Position numbers and translations under genes: made by a program. From assembly GCA_002698425.1 (NCBI GenBank), contig NZXU01000101.1, positions 1-64,000 on the forward strand: DNA of 64,000 nucleotides, given 5' to 3'. Positions 21,672-31,261 of this stretch are shown here, piece by piece. The notes beneath the pieces were generated by a model. The model was not told where the DNA came from. It ran no database searches and worked only from the letters and a program-made list of their open reading frames with translations. This DNA comes from Ahrensia sp. Lineage in GTDB: Bacteria; Pseudomonadota; Alphaproteobacteria; Rhizobiales; Rhizobiaceae. Every line of letters starts with the position of its first letter. Positions within the stretch are counted from its first letter, which is position 1.

Positions 21672-23909
21672 CTATTCGGCGGCTTCGGCGCGGCGCGCAG
21701 TATCCATGAAATCCGGGAACCAGGACTCATGGATGCCGGTCAGTTCCTTCACAGATATGGCGGCCTGCACAGGTGCCGTCAATGAGAGCGTATCGCCACC
21801 CACAACACCAAGCTCGCGGAACGGCACGCCGGCGCCTTCGGCGTTCAGCGCGAAGAAACGGGCGGTTTCGGCGGGAACGGTGACGAGATAGCGGCCCTGG
21901 TCTTCGCCGAAGAGCAATGCGTGCGCGGGCGCGGTGTCGCCCGCATCAATCGTCGCGCCGGTCGCGGCTCCGATGCACATTTCGGCGAGCGCGATCAGCA
22001 GTCCGCCATCGGACAGATCGTGGCAGGCGGTCACCTGGCTGTTGCGGATCGCCGAACGGACGAAATCGCCATTGCGCTTTTCGGCGTAGAGGTCGACCGG
22101 CGGCGGCGGGCCGTCCATGCGCTCGTTGACGATGCGGTTGAAGATGGACTGGCCGAGATGCGTGCCATCGCCTCCGAGCAGGAAGATCGCGTCGCCTTCC
22201 TGCATCGTCGAGATGCGCGCCATGACGGAATAATCCGGCAGCAGACCGACACCGGCGATGGTGGGGGTGGGCAGGATACCCTCGCCGTTGGTCTCGTTGT
22301 AGAGCGAGACATTGCCCGAAACGATCGGGAAACCGAGCGCCGAGCAGGCCTCGCCGATGCCCTCGACGGCGCGGACCAACTGGCCCATGATCTCGGGGCG
22401 CTGCGGATTGCCGAAATTGAGATTGTCGGTCGCCGCGAGAGGCTCCGCGCCCGTGGCGGTGATGTTGCGCCAGCACTCGGCAACCGCCTGCTTGCCGCCT
22501 TCGAACGGGTCGGCCTCGCAATAGCGCGGTGTCACGTCGGAGGAGAAGGCGAGCGCCTTGGTATCGTGACCGTCGACGCGCACGACACCGGCGTCTCCGC
22601 CCGGCAATTGCAGCGAATTGCCCTGGATCAGCGTGTCATATTGCTCCCACACCCAGCGCCGCGAGGCCATGTTGGGCGAGCCGAGGATCTGTTTCAGAGC
22701 CGCGGCGTAATCCTCCGGCTCTGCGAACTGGGAGGCGTCGATGTCCTGATAGAGGCCGGGCGTCATCCACGGGCGGTCATATTCCGGCGCTTCGTCGCCC
22801 AGTTCCTTGATCGGCAGATTGGCGACTTCCTCGCCTTCATGGAGGATGCGGAAGCGAAGGTCGTCCGTCGTTTCGCCAACGATGGCGAAGTCGAGGCCCC
22901 ATTTGTGGAAGATGGCCTCGGCCTCCTTTTCCTTTTCCGGACGGAGCACCATCAGCATCCGCTCCTGGCTTTCCGACAGCATCATCTCGTAGGCCGTCAT
23001 GCGCTCTTCGCGCACGGGCACCTTGTCGAGGTCGAGCAGGATTCCGAGATTGCCCTTCGCACCCATTTCGACAGCCGAGCAGGTGAGGCCGGCGGCTCCC
23101 ATGTCCTGGATCGCGATGACCGCGCCGGACGCCATCAATTCGAGGCAGGCTTCCAGCAGGCACTTTTCGGTAAACGGGTCGCCGACCTGCACGGTCGGAC
23201 GCTTCTGGTCGATGTCGTCGCCGAACTCGGCAGAGGCCATCGTCGCGCCACCGACGCCGTCGCGCCCGGTCTTGGCGCCGAGATAGACGACCGGCAGCCC
23301 GACGCCCTTGGCCTCGGACAGGAAGATCGAATCCGTCTTGGCGATGCCGGCGGCGAACGCGTTGACGAGGATATTGCCATTGTAGCGCGCGTCGAACTCG
23401 ACCTCGCCGCCGACGGTCGGCACGCCGAAGGAATTGCCGTAGCCGCCGACGCCGGAGACGACGCCGGAGACGAGGTGGCGGGTCTTTGGATGGTCCGGCT
23501 CGCCGAAGCGCAGCGCGTTCATCGCCGCGACCGGGCGGGCGCCCATGGTGAAGACATCGCGCAGGATGCCGCCGACGCCCGTCGCCGCGCCCTGATAAGG
23601 CTCGATGAAGGAGGGGTGATTGTGGCTCTCCATCTTGAAGACCACGCAGTCGCCGTCGCCGATGTCGACTACGCCTGCGTTTTCACCCGGCCCCTGGATC
23701 ACCTGCGGGCCGGTGGTCGGCAGAGTCTTCAGCCACTTCTTGGAGGATTTGTAGGAACAGTGTTCGTTCCACATCGCCGACCAGATACCGAGTTCGGTAA
23801 ATGTCGGCTCGCGCCCTGTCAGTTCGAGAATGCGCTCGTATTCGTCCGGCGTGATGCCGTGGGCTTCGACGAGTTCGGGTGTGATGGGGATCGAATTGCG
23901 GATGGTCAT
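21672..23909 (-). CDS. purL: Phosphoribosylformylglycinamidine synthase subunit PurL
   Basis: A 745-residue ATP-dependent synthetase subunit of the FGAM synthase complex (step 4 of de novo purine synthesis). It is the small PurL type that needs separate PurS and PurQ, both found in this window. Marker segments are [55 protein letters not shown] and a second AIR-synthase-like half. The conserved start is [14 protein letters not shown] at 23909; the ORF could extend 15 codons further. bolA starts 12 bases after its stop, so the two may be co-transcribed. Confidence 0.98.
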   Translation of the reverse strand: MTIRNSIPITPELVEAHGITPDEYERILELTGREPTFTELGIWSAMWNEHCSYKSSKKWLKTLPTTGPQVIQGPGENAGVVDIGDGDCVVFKMESHNHPSFIEPYQGAATGVGGILRDVFTMGARPVAAMNALRFGEPDHPKTRHLVSGVVSGVGGYGNSFGVPTVGGEVEFDARYNGNILVNAFAAGIAKTDSIFLSEAKGVGLPVVYLGAKTGRDGVGGATMASAEFGDDIDQKRPTVQVGDPFTEKCLLEACLELMASGAVIAIQDMGAAGLTCSAVEMGAKGNLGILLDLDKVPVREERMTAYEMMLSESQERMLMVLRPEKEKEAEAIFHKWGLDFAIVGETTDDLRFRILHEGEEVANLPIKELGDEAPEYDRPWMTPGLYQDIDASQFAEPEDYAAALKQILGSPNMASRRWVWEQYDTLIQGNSLQLPGGDAGVVRVDGHDTKALAFSSDVTPRYCEADPFEGGKQAVAECWRNITATGAEPLAATDNLNFGNPQRPEIMGQLVRAVEGIGEACSALGFPIVSGNVSLYNETNGEGILPTPTIAGVGLLPDYSVMARISTMQEGDAIFLLGGDGTHLGQSIFNRIVNERMDGPPPPVDLYAEKRNGDFVRSAIRNSQVTACHDLSDGGLLIALAEMCIGAATGATIDAGDTAPAHALLFGEDQGRYLVTVPAETARFFALNAEGAGVPFRELGVVGGDTLSLTAPVQAAISVKELTGIHESWFPDFMDTARRAEAAE

Positions 23910-24033
23910 GACAGAGATGGTCTCGGGAGGTTCGGCCTGACGCCGTGCTATCACTCCCGCGGCAGGCAGGACAAGCGGCCTGCCCGCATAGCCTGCGGAC
24001 AGGTGTGGATTGCCCGATTCCCGAAGGATTTCG

Positions 24034-25467
24034 CTATTCGTAGGAGTCGAAATTCAGCGACGGCGAGGATAGCAGGTCCGCCAGAGTGGCCAGCCCCTGT
24101 TCGAGCTTGTCGTCGCTCAATGGTCCGGTCAGTGAAATCCGGACATTCGGGCAAGGGTAGCTGATCGCCCCGATCTTGTATTCGTCGGCGACGTCGACGG
24201 CCACGCCGACTTCTCGCGCCGCCTTGCCGAACGTGCCCGGCAGCCAGGGGTCCGGCAGTGTCAGCCAGACAAACGGGCAGTCCGGGTCGCTGCGGACCTC
24301 AACATCGGGATTGGCCCCCGAAAGCCATTCCGCGGCGATCCTGGAGCGTTTCGCGATGACCTCGCGGACGCGCGACCGAATCCTGGTCGCTTCGCCCGAA
24401 AGGACGAGGCGCGCGGCGGTTTCCTTGAGCAAGAACGGGGCGCCGCCGGTCAGCAGGCGATGCGCGTTGACGACGCGGGTCAGCGTGCCTTTGGGGCAGG
24501 AGATCCAGCCGGAGCGGAGGCCAGCCGACACCGATTTGGACAGGCCGTCGAGATGAAAGGTGCGCTCCGGCGCCATGGATGCGATCGGCGTCGGAGCCTT
24601 GTCCTTGAGGCCGCCATAGATGTTGTCCTCGATGATCCAGACATTGTAGCGGCGGGCGATGTCGACGATGCGCTGGCGGTTTTCCTCGGAAATCGTTCCG
24701 AGCGTCGGATTGTTCAACGTCGCGACGAGTACGAGCGCCTTGGGGTGCTGCTGTGCGCAGACATGCTCGAAATCTTCCGGATCAATACCGTTCGGGGTCG
24801 ATTTGAGCCGTGCGACCCTGCGCCCGGACATTGCGACGGCGCGCGGGGTCGCCGGATAACACAGTTCCTCGAAGGCGATCCGGTCGCCAATTGTCGATAC
24901 CGCGGTCACGGCCGCCATGATGCCCGCATGGACGCCGAGTGTCGGGATCACGGTTGCTGGCTCCGGCGACCAGCCATTATGCGCCAGCCATTGGCTGCCG
25001 GCCTCCTGCCAGGATGGCGGAATGCTGCGGATATAGTCGATGCCGGCATAGCCGTTTTCGACGCTCGCCTTTCCTATGATCTCGCCGATCAGCGAGCCCT
25101 GTCCGACATCGGCCGCCGCCGTCGAGGTCATGGCGATCGTGTTGTCGTTTACCTGCGGCCGCTCGCCGCCCTGTGGTGCGGGGGCCTGCCTGGCCGCGGG
25201 GGCAGGGCGGATCTCGTCAGCCTGCCGTTCCATGACATAGGTGCCGCGTCCGACTTCGCCGGATACGAGGCCGCGTTCGCGAACGATCTGATAGGCCCGG
25301 CTGACCGTGCCGACCGTCACGCCGAGGTCGAAGGCGAGGTTGCGTTGCGGAGGGAGCTTCGCGCCCGAAGGCAGGTCGCCCGTTTCGATCGCGTTTTCGA
25401 TGCGGCCGGCGAGGCGGGCGTAGAGCGGACCGTCGCCGGTTTTGATGTCGGGTAGCCAATTTGTCAT
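24034..25467 (-). CDS. MocR-type (GntR/aminotransferase) transcriptional regulator
   Basis: A 477-residue fusion of a GntR winged helix (about residues 15-80; [28 protein letters not shown]) and a class I aminotransferase-like domain. The putative PLP lysine is in the segment [18 protein letters not shown]. MocR proteins sense PLP or amino-acid ligands rather than transaminate. It is divergent from a DUF1127 gene, which is a likely target; this pairing is a repeated one in rhizobia. The start at 25467 ([11 protein letters not shown]) is inside an inverted repeat TTGTCA-TGG-TGACAA. A longer start at 25494 is less likely. The true ligand is unknown. Confidence 0.92.
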   Translation of the reverse strand: MTNWLPDIKTGDGPLYARLAGRIENAIETGDLPSGAKLPPQRNLAFDLGVTVGTVSRAYQIVRERGLVSGEVGRGTYVMERQADEIRPAPAARQAPAPQGGERPQVNDNTIAMTSTAAADVGQGSLIGEIIGKASVENGYAGIDYIRSIPPSWQEAGSQWLAHNGWSPEPATVIPTLGVHAGIMAAVTAVSTIGDRIAFEELCYPATPRAVAMSGRRVARLKSTPNGIDPEDFEHVCAQQHPKALVLVATLNNPTLGTISEENRQRIVDIARRYNVWIIEDNIYGGLKDKAPTPIASMAPERTFHLDGLSKSVSAGLRSGWISCPKGTLTRVVNAHRLLTGGAPFLLKETAARLVLSGEATRIRSRVREVIAKRSRIAAEWLSGANPDVEVRSDPDCPFVWLTLPDPWLPGTFGKAAREVGVAVDVADEYKIGAISYPCPNVRISLTGPLSDDKLEQGLATLADLLSSPSLNFDSYE

Positions 25468-25475
25468 GGTGACAA
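25461..25475 (-). promoter_or_regulatory. Inverted repeat over the mocR start codon
   Basis: TTGTCA (25461-25466), TGG, TGACAA (25470-25475) is a perfect 6-bp inverted repeat overlapping the MocR gene's start codon. It could be an autoregulatory operator of the GntR domain. No footprint exists, so this is inference from position. Confidence 0.4.
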
Positions 25476-25490
25476 TTATTATATTGAGGG

Positions 25491-25528
25491 GCAATCCGAG
25501 TCAATGTAGGCAGGCATTGTAGCAATCC
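25491..25528 (+). repeat. GCAATCC direct repeats in the mocR/DUF1127 gap
   Basis: GCAATCC occurs at 25491-25497 and 25522-25528, 31 bases apart, about three helical turns. MocR-type regulators such as GabR and PdxR use direct repeats on one face of the helix, so this spacing is notable but not proven. Confidence 0.4.
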
Positions 25529-25549
25529 AATCCAGGAAGGGTCAGGACA

Positions 25550-25804
25550 ATGGTATCAATTGATACAATCATGCCTCACAATGGCCCTGTACGCATCGGC
25601 GACAGGACATTTGCCGGCATCGGCGCAGTGCCGCTCAATGTATGGGCGAAACTGTTCGCGGCAGCCATGCGTGCGCGTCTGGTCAAACAGCGCTCCCGGC
25701 GGCATCTGCGACATCTCAGCGACGACCAGTTGCGCGACATCGGCGTCACGCGCGACCAGGCGCTCACGGAAGCGAGCAAGCCGATCTGGTGGTATCGCAA
25801 ATAG
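25550..25804 (+). CDS. DUF1127 small protein
   Basis: An 84-residue protein with a C-terminal DUF1127 domain (RSRRHLRHLSDDQLRDIGVTRDQALTEAS, about residues 48-76), an arginine-rich helical motif. Some DUF1127 proteins bind RNA and affect RNA stability and phosphate uptake in rhizobia and Agrobacterium. Here the function is untested. The ATG at 25550 has AGGAAGGG upstream at good spacing. The codons after the start contain a 14-base palindrome. The gene is divergent from the MocR gene and convergent with a lipoprotein gene 17 bases away. Confidence 0.88.
   Translation: MVSIDTIMPHNGPVRIGDRTFAGIGAVPLNVWAKLFAAAMRARLVKQRSRRHLRHLSDDQLRDIGVTRDQALTEASKPIWWYRK
25553..25566 (+). promoter_or_regulatory. 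14-base palindrome inside the start of the DUF1127 gene
   Basis: GTATCAATTGATAC is a perfect palindrome immediately after the DUF1127 start codon. Including flanks, it extends to an 18-base near-palindrome. It is a candidate operator for the divergent MocR-type regulator; it also encodes codons 2 to 6, so selection could act on both functions. Confidence 0.45.
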
Positions 25805-25821
25805 AGTAAAGGAGGAGCGCC

Positions 25822-26235
25822 CTAGCAGGCGCTTTTCCCAGCCGTCCACGCGGCGACATCGTTATTGATTCGCGACGAAACCCGCTCGGATGCAAGCGGA
25901 CCGTAGGTGGTGACTTTCACCGGATCGCCGGTCGCTTCGATAACGAGTTTCGGCAGCCCTGTAGACTTGCCTCTCTCCACAACAAGCAGTCTCGGGTTGC
26001 CGATCCTCGTGTCGAGTTCCGGAATAAGGGCGAGATGACGGAATTCCCGGTCGCCCGAACGGAACCAGCATTTCTGCGCCAGTTCATTCACTGTCGACAG
26101 CACGGTCACCGCTCTGGATGAATCGACTTCGATGGCCAACGCACCGCCGGCCCTCTCGCCGACACAGCCGGACAGGGCCAGCGTCGCCGCAACGGGCGTC
26201 CAGGCGAGGCGATTGCGACCGCGGATGTGGTTCAC
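25822..26235 (-). CDS. Hypothetical lipoprotein
   Basis: A 137-residue protein with a lipoprotein signal: positive N-terminus, hydrophobic stretch and lipobox LSGC at about residues 21-24. The rest has a few cysteines ([10 protein letters not shown]) and no motif I recognise. It overlaps the end of purQ by 4 bases (ATGA), so it is expected to be co-translated with purQ. The function is unknown; the purine neighbour suggests operon membership, not necessarily a role in purines. Confidence 0.75.
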   Translation of the reverse strand: MNHIRGRNRLAWTPVAATLALSGCVGERAGGALAIEVDSSRAVTVLSTVNELAQKCWFRSGDREFRHLALIPELDTRIGNPRLLVVERGKSTGLPKLVIEATGDPVKVTTYGPLASERVSSRINNDVAAWTAGKSAC

Positions 26236-26912
26236 GCCGCGGCCTTCCCCAGCAGATCGAGAGCGCTTTCGAAGATGCCGCGCCCGTCGGAGCCTCCATG
26301 GGCCGGCTCGATCAGGTTTTCGGGGTGCGGCATCATGCCGAGCACATTGCCGGCCTCGTTGACGATACCGGCGATATCCTCGATAGAACCGTTCGGATTT
26401 GTGCCTTCGGCGTAGCGGAAGACGACCTGACCATTGCCGTTCATGCGACCGAGGGTCTCTGCATCCGCGAAGTAGTTACCGTCATGGTGGGCGACAGGAC
26501 AGCGGATGACCTGGCCCTGCGCATAGGCGCGGCTAAAGGCGGTGTCGGCGTTGACGACTTCCAGCTTCACTTCCTTGCAGACGAATTTCAGCGAGGCGTT
26601 GCGCATCAGCGCGCCCGGCAGCAGTCCGGCCTCAAGCAGGATCTGGAAGCCGTTGCACACGCCCATGACCCGCACGCCGGCCTCCGCCTTGCGGCGAATC
26701 GCGTCCATTACCGGCATGCGCGCTCCGATCGCACCGCAGCGCAGATAGTCGCCATAGGAGAAGCCGCCGGGGATGACCACGAGGTCGACATCGGGGATCT
26801 CGGTATCCGTCTGCCAGACCGTGACCGGAGGCTTGCCGGATATCTTGGTAAGCGCGGCGATCATGTCGCGGTCGCGATTGAGGCCGGGGAGCAGGATGAC
26901 GGCGGATTTCAT
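26232..26912 (-). CDS. purQ: Phosphoribosylformylglycinamidine synthase subunit PurQ
   Basis: A 226-residue class I glutamine amidotransferase that supplies ammonia to PurL. The oxyanion and substrate region is [11 protein letters not shown] (about residues 49-58), the nucleophile is C86 in GVCNGFQ, and the catalytic His-Glu pair is in MMPHPEN. The start ATG 26912 is preceded by a weak ribosome site. It is separated from purS by an acyltransferase gene and a minus-strand terminator, so it may have its own promoter. Confidence 0.98.
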   Translation of the reverse strand: MKSAVILLPGLNRDRDMIAALTKISGKPPVTVWQTDTEIPDVDLVVIPGGFSYGDYLRCGAIGARMPVMDAIRRKAEAGVRVMGVCNGFQILLEAGLLPGALMRNASLKFVCKEVKLEVVNADTAFSRAYAQGQVIRCPVAHHDGNYFADAETLGRMNGNGQVVFRYAEGTNPNGSIEDIAGIVNEAGNVLGMMPHPENLIEPAHGGSDGRGIFESALDLLGKAAA

Positions 26913-26932
26913 GGCGCGTTTGGCTGTCCTGG

Positions 26933-26955
26933 AAAAGCGGGCGATTTGCCCGCTT
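26933..26955 (-). terminator. Terminator upstream of purQ (end of acyltransferase unit)
   Basis: On the minus strand, GAAGCGGGC pairs with GCCCGCTT, giving an 8-bp stem with a five-base loop that runs into TTTT. It follows the acyltransferase stop and precedes purQ, so it would separate their transcripts. Confidence 0.8.
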
Positions 26956-26987
26956 CATAGCCGAAGCGCGCGACCGTGACGAGAGGG

Positions 26988-27018
26988 TTTGCCCGTCATG
27001 CACGGCATAACGGGCAAA
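26988..27018. repeat. Long inverted repeat next to the purQ terminator
   Basis: TTTGCCCGT (26988-26996) pairs with ACGGGCAAA (27010-27018), and the inner ATGC/GCAT extends the dyad. It is 32 bases from the terminator hairpin and 10 bases past the acyltransferase stop. No T-run is present on either strand, so it is not a terminator by itself. The role is unclear. Confidence 0.6.
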
Positions 27019-27027
27019 TCGGAGATC

Positions 27028-28101
27028 TTATTCGGCCGGAACCGGTGCCGGTGTCGCATTCCGGCTGCCCGGCGTGCCGGGGATATGCGCCCAGGACGGA
27101 CGTTCGAACAGGAAGCGGCCGAAGCCGATGCGCTGGATGATCAGGTAAAGCACCACCGGCGCGGCGATTGCGCCGACCAGAACGGTGCAACTGAGCAGGC
27201 TCGTATCGGTGAAGCCCAGCTTCATGGAGACGATGCGGATCGCCGACATCGGGATCGTGAAGGCGAGATAGACGACCAGCGAATGCTCGCCCAGCCAGCG
27301 CAGCCAGCCCATCAAGGGAAGTTTCATCAGCAGCGCCGCGCCGACGCAGATGGCGATGGCGCCGGCGACGGCAAGCGCCAGATGAAGCGGCGGGAAGGCG
27401 GCAAAGCCCATCTTCATGTCCATCGGCAGCATCACGTTCTCGGGCCAGAAGACCAGGAAGGTCTCCAGGGCCGCCCAGACCACCAGCCCGAGCACGGCAA
27501 GCATCGGCCGCGCCGCGGCTGCCTCGACGATCCGGAAGACCAGCGGCGAGGCGGCATAGCCGAGATAGAAGAAGACGAAATAGGCGCAGAACTGCGTCAC
27601 GGCGTAGCTCGGCACATCAATGGGCGCCATCTGCAGCAGCGCCGCGGCGCCGAGAACCAGCCAGTGCGGCAGTTTGAACTGCCAGGCGAGCTTCGCCACG
27701 AGGCTGAATACGCCGAGCATGTAGATGAACCACCAGACGCCATAGGGCTGCACGATGGCTTCGGCGAGGCCCCTGACCATGCCGGGAATATCCTGGCCGG
27801 CGATGCCGAGCTTGAGCACGATGTCGATGGCGACCCAGACCGCGTAGAAATAGAAATAGTGAACGACACGCCGGTCGGTGTAACGCTTCCAGTCGCGCGC
27901 GATGACGTGGCTGAGGAACAGGCCTGAAATCAGGAAGAACTCCGGCATCCGGAACGGCGTCGCGAAGCCGATAATGTAGTGGAGGACACCGATATCGCCG
28001 GTGTATTTGCCGACATTGTGGGCCGAATACATCATCACCACCAGGATGATGGAAATGCCCTTGGCGGCATCGACCCAGTCGTATCTGTCTTTCGTGGCCA
28101 T
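27028..28101 (-). CDS. Acyltransferase 3 family membrane protein
   Basis: A 357-residue integral membrane protein with about ten helices, related to Acyl_transf_3/OpgC-type enzymes that acylate glycans. The N-terminal pattern WVDAAKGISIILVVMMYSAHNVGKY contains the D-x-x-K-G-I-S-I-I-L start typical of the family and a conserved histidine; FFLISGLFLSH is the second hallmark. The start at 28101 (MATKDRYDW) is preferred over 28134. It lies inside the purine run (between purS and purQ), with its own terminator after it. The acceptor, for example an exopolysaccharide or glucan, is unknown. Confidence 0.85.
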   Translation of the reverse strand: MATKDRYDWVDAAKGISIILVVMMYSAHNVGKYTGDIGVLHYIIGFATPFRMPEFFLISGLFLSHVIARDWKRYTDRRVVHYFYFYAVWVAIDIVLKLGIAGQDIPGMVRGLAEAIVQPYGVWWFIYMLGVFSLVAKLAWQFKLPHWLVLGAAALLQMAPIDVPSYAVTQFCAYFVFFYLGYAASPLVFRIVEAAAARPMLAVLGLVVWAALETFLVFWPENVMLPMDMKMGFAAFPPLHLALAVAGAIAICVGAALLMKLPLMGWLRWLGEHSLVVYLAFTIPMSAIRIVSMKLGFTDTSLLSCTVLVGAIAAPVVLYLIIQRIGFGRFLFERPSWAHIPGTPGSRNATPAPVPAE

Positions 28102-28111
28102 GACCTGAAAT

Positions 28112-28129
28112 CCCAACGCATGTGTTGGG
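28112..28129 (-). promoter_or_regulatory. Dyad symmetry at the 5' end of the acyltransferase gene
   Basis: CCCAAC-GCATGT-GTTGGG is an 18-base near-palindrome, 16 of 18 bases symmetric, located 11 to 28 bases upstream of the acyltransferase start. It might be a regulator site or a leader hairpin covering the ribosome site. Confidence 0.4.
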
Positions 28130-28257
28130 GGCATTTTAGGCCAGCACGCGCCGGAAAACGGTTAAAGTGCGCGCGAATCCGGGCGAAAACGATCGCCGTG
28201 GTTAATTCGATGCAGAGTGATACACCGCAGTCTCAAAGCGGCACGAGAGATGTGCCG

Positions 28258-28500
28258 TTATTCGACTTCGACCGCGTAATCCTCGATCACCGTATTGGCG
28301 AGGAGCTTTTGGCACATGGCTTTCAGCTCGGTTTCGGCCTTGCCGCGATCCGACGTGTCGAGTTCGAGGTCGAAGACCTTGCCCTGTCGCACCTTGCCGA
28401 CGTCGGAGAAGTCGAGTGCGTGCAATGCCCCTTCGATGGCCTTGCCCTGCGGGTCGAGAACGCCGTTTTTCAGCGTGACGGTCACGCGTGCCTTGATCAT
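28258..28500 (-). CDS. purS: Phosphoribosylformylglycinamidine synthase subunit PurS
   Basis: An 80-residue small subunit that bridges PurL and PurQ in the three-part FGAM synthase. The pattern KARVTVTLKNGVLDPQGKAIEGALHALDF and the C-terminal CQKLLANTVIEDYAVEVE are family signatures. It starts 16 bases after purC on the same strand, so the two are probably one transcript. Confidence 0.97.
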   Translation of the reverse strand: MIKARVTVTLKNGVLDPQGKAIEGALHALDFSDVGKVRQGKVFDLELDTSDRGKAETELKAMCQKLLANTVIEDYAVEVE

Positions 28501-28516
28501 GGTTCCTGTCCGGCCG

Positions 28517-29281
28517 TTATTTTACCAGCACGGGCCCCTTGGGGCGCGGCGAATCGTTTTCGTTCATGATGCCGAGCCGGCGGGCGACTTCCTGATAGGC
28601 CTCGACAAGACCGCCCATGTCGCGGCGGAACCGGTCCTTGTCGAGTTTCTCGTTGGTCTTCATGTCCCACAGGCGGCAGGAGTCGGGCGAAATCTCGTCG
28701 GCGATGACGATGCGCATCATGTCGCCTTCGTAGAGACGGCCGCACTCGATCTTGAAGTCGACCAGCTGGATGCCGATGCCAAGGAAGAGGCCGGTCAGGA
28801 AGTCGTTGACGCGGATGGCGAGCGCCATGATGTCGTCGATTTCCTGCGGGCTCGCCCAGCCGAATGCCGTCACGTGCTCTTCGGTCACCATCGGATCGTC
28901 GAGCGCGTCGGCCTTGTAGTAGAACTCGATCACCGAACGCGGCAGAACCGTGCCTTCCTCGATGCCGAGACGCTTCGAAATCGAGCCTGCGGCAATGTTG
29001 CGCACCACGACTTCCAACGGAATGATCTCGACTTCGCGGATCAGCTGTTCACGCATGTTCAGACGCTTGATGAAATGCGTCGGAATGCCGATCCGGTTCA
29101 GATTGGTGAAGATGTGTTCGGAAATCCGGTTGTTGAGGACGCCCTTGCCCTCGATCACGTCATGTTTCTTCTTGTTGAAGGCCGTAGCGTCGTCCTTGAA
29201 GAACTGGATGAGCGTACCGGGTTCGGGGCCTTCATAGAGGATCTTGGCCTTGCCTTCGTAGATGCGGCGGCGTTGTTTCAT
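28517..29281 (-). CDS. purC: SAICAR synthetase
   Basis: A 254-residue ATP-dependent ligase that joins aspartate to CAIR in purine synthesis. Segments [29 protein letters not shown] (N-terminal ATP-binding) and [42 protein letters not shown] (substrate site) are characteristic. It is followed by purS with a 16-base gap. The 5' region toward the DUF1476 gene (29282-29515) holds no feature I recognise. Confidence 0.98.
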   Translation of the reverse strand: MKQRRRIYEGKAKILYEGPEPGTLIQFFKDDATAFNKKKHDVIEGKGVLNNRISEHIFTNLNRIGIPTHFIKRLNMREQLIREVEIIPLEVVVRNIAAGSISKRLGIEEGTVLPRSVIEFYYKADALDDPMVTEEHVTAFGWASPQEIDDIMALAIRVNDFLTGLFLGIGIQLVDFKIECGRLYEGDMMRIVIADEISPDSCRLWDMKTNEKLDKDRFRRDMGGLVEAYQEVARRLGIMNENDSPRPKGPVLVK

Positions 29282-29515
29282 GGAGTGCGTACTCTGCCCT
29301 GGAAACTCCGGCGCACAGTGGCGCCGTATCTGTCATTTGCGCCGTTTACTCCAATCGCGGCGCAATCACAAACGCCGCCGGGCTCTTTCCAGTCATTTTC
29401 CTCGGGTGGAACGGGCTGGAAGATTGTTGATCTTTTAGCGGCCATTTGATTTATGCGTGCGGACATACCAACCGATCGGCGCAGCACCGCCAGCCGAGCT
29501 TCCAGGGAGATCGCC

Positions 29516-29833
29516 ATGTCGATGAAAGACCGCGAGGACGCCTACGAGAACAAGTTCGCCCACGACGAGGAACTCCGCTTCAAGGCAGAGGCGCGCCGCA
29601 ACAAGATGCTCGGGCTCTGGGCTGCCGAGAAGCTCGGCAAGACCGGCGACGAGGCGGAGGCTTACGCCAAGGAAGTCATCCTTTCCGATTTCGAGGAAGC
29701 GGGCGACGAAGACGTGTTCCGCAAGATCCGCGGCGATTTCGACGCGGCCGGTGTCGAACAGTCTGATCATCAGATCCGCCGCACCATGGAAGAGCTTCTG
29801 GCCGAGGCCATCGAGCAGGTGAAGAACGCCTGA
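29516..29833 (+). CDS. ATPase inhibitor subunit zeta (DUF1476)
   Basis: A 105-residue, mostly helical protein of the DUF1476 family. In Paracoccus the homologous zeta subunit inhibits ATP hydrolysis by the F1FO ATPase, binding as a helix-rich inhibitor. The N-terminal MKDREDAYENKFAHDEELRFKAEARRNKMLGLWAAEKLG is the signature. The ATG at 29516 has CAGGGAGATCGCC upstream; an ATG at 29522 is a near alternative. It is divergent from purC and precedes an aldolase gene by 20 bases. No ATP synthase genes lie in the window. Confidence 0.93.
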   Translation: MSMKDREDAYENKFAHDEELRFKAEARRNKMLGLWAAEKLGKTGDEAEAYAKEVILSDFEEAGDEDVFRKIRGDFDAAGVEQSDHQIRRTMEELLAEAIEQVKNA

Positions 29834-29853
29834 TCGGCGCGAGGCCGGACAAA

Positions 29854-30639
29854 ATGCACGACTACACCCTGGCCGACCGTCTGGCCGCTGGCGAGACGGT
29901 CTACACGGTCTGGTCTTCCATTCCGGAGACCGGGCTGCTGGAGCAGTTCGCCCTGGGGCCGTTCGGCGCCGTCACGCTGGACATGCAGCATGGCGGGCAT
30001 CACGTGGACAGTGTCCTCAACGGCATGGTTCCCGTGATCAAGTCCGGCAAGGCCGCGGTCGTTCGTGTGCCGCTCGGCGATTTCGGCATGGCGTCGCGGG
30101 CGCTCGACTTCGGCGCCGATGCCGTGATCGCGCCGATGATCAACTCGGTCGAAGATGCGATCGCCTTCCGCGATGCAATGAAATATCCGCCTCTCGGCGG
30201 CCGCTCCTGGGGCGTCTCGCGCGCCTTGCAGGTGCGCGGCGTGCCCGGCGGACCGGGCTATCTCAAATCCGCCAATGCAAAGACCGTTTCCTTTGCGATG
30301 ATCGAGACCCGAGAAGCGTTCGAGATCGCCGAAGATATCGCCGCCATCGACGGGATCGACGGATTGTTCCTCGGGCCGTCGGATTTCTCGATCGCCTGGT
30401 CGGGCGGGGCGACGGTCGATCCGGCGCTTGCCGACATGCAGGATGCAGTGGTCCGTATTGCCGACATCGCGCGTTCGGCGGGCAAGCATGCTGGGGCCTT
30501 TGCGGCCAATCCCGCCAAGGTTCCTCAATATGCCGAGTTGGGATATCGCTTCATTTCCGTCGCGATGGATTTCTCGATCCTCGCCGAGGGCCAGAAGGCG
30601 GTGCTGGCGGCGGCTGGCGCCGCGCAGCAAGGGTCCTAA
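29854..30639 (+). CDS. HpcH/HpaI-family aldolase/citrate lyase
   Basis: A 261-residue enzyme of the HpcH/HpaI class II aldolase superfamily, which cleaves 2-keto-3-deoxy or 4-hydroxy-2-oxo acids with a divalent metal. The VTLDMQHGGHH motif near residues 40-50, the ETREAFEIAEDIAAIDGIDGLFLGPSDFS segment (metal-binding Glu and Asp) and the AGKHAGAFAANP region are recognisable. The physiological substrate is unknown. It lies 20 bases after the DUF1476 gene and may be co-transcribed. Its stop TAA overlaps the stop of the convergent hydrolase gene. Confidence 0.9.
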   Translation: MHDYTLADRLAAGETVYTVWSSIPETGLLEQFALGPFGAVTLDMQHGGHHVDSVLNGMVPVIKSGKAAVVRVPLGDFGMASRALDFGADAVIAPMINSVEDAIAFRDAMKYPPLGGRSWGVSRALQVRGVPGGPGYLKSANAKTVSFAMIETREAFEIAEDIAAIDGIDGLFLGPSDFSIAWSGGATVDPALADMQDAVVRIADIARSAGKHAGAFAANPAKVPQYAELGYRFISVAMDFSILAEGQKAVLAAAGAAQQGS

Positions 30640-31184
30640 AGCCGCTTCATGAATTCCGCGAAGACCATGAGCCCCTCCGGCCAGGGGCCATGGCCCGATT
30701 CGGCGTTGATGTGGCCCGACTGGCCGGCATCGACGAAGAAAGAGCCCCACGCATCGGCGATATCCTCGGCTTTCTCGAAGCTTGAAAATGAATCGTTGCG
30801 GCTGGCGACGACGAAGGACGGAAAGGGCAGAGGATCGCGCGGGTAAGGGCCGAAGGTCATCAGGTGCTTCGGCCTGATCTTCGGATTGTCCACCTCCGGG
30901 GGCGCGACGAAGAACCCGCCGCGCACCTTTTCGGCGCCGTCTTGAACCGCATGGACGGCCGCCGCCACGCCCAGCGAATGGCCGACGAGAACGACCGGCC
31001 GGCTTGCCCGGTCTATCTCTTCGCGGACCCGCGCGACCCAGTCGTCTCGCACCGGCTTTGACCATTCGGCCTGTTCGACCCGTCGCGCCGTCTCCATGCC
31101 GGCCTGCCAGCGGCTTTGCCAGTGGTCAGGACCGGAATTGGTGTAACCGGGGACGATGAGGATTTCTGCGTCCTTGATCTTCAT
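30636..31184 (-). CDS. RBBP9/YdeN-type serine hydrolase
   Basis: A 182-residue alpha/beta hydrolase. ILIVPGYTNSGPDHWQSRW at the N-terminus and GHSLGVAA around the nucleophile serine match the RBBP9/YdeN family; the histidine is in the late GHINAESGHGPWPEG segment and the acid lies in ASRNDSFSS. The start at 31184 (MKIKDAEIL) is preferred over 31229 because it keeps the beta-strand beginning. The substrate is unknown. It shares a 4-base stop overlap with the aldolase gene. Confidence 0.9.
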   Translation of the reverse strand: MKIKDAEILIVPGYTNSGPDHWQSRWQAGMETARRVEQAEWSKPVRDDWVARVREEIDRASRPVVLVGHSLGVAAAVHAVQDGAEKVRGGFFVAPPEVDNPKIRPKHLMTFGPYPRDPLPFPSFVVASRNDSFSSFEKAEDIADAWGSFFVDAGQSGHINAESGHGPWPEGLMVFAEFMKRL

Positions 31185-31261
31185 GCGCCGGAGGTCGGCA
31201 TTTCGCTGCCGTTTGTCAATCCGGCGCACGAGATTTGCTCGCGGACGTACCGAATCCGGCG

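Noticed and set aside
21921..24164. A 747-residue plus-strand open frame
   Set aside because: It is the shadow of purL on the opposite strand; composition is Arg/Asp-rich with no motif.
26933..27018. Tandem dyads as a REP- or RIME-like repeat family
   Set aside because: Only one copy each was found, and one of them is an ordinary terminator; no other copy was seen in the window.
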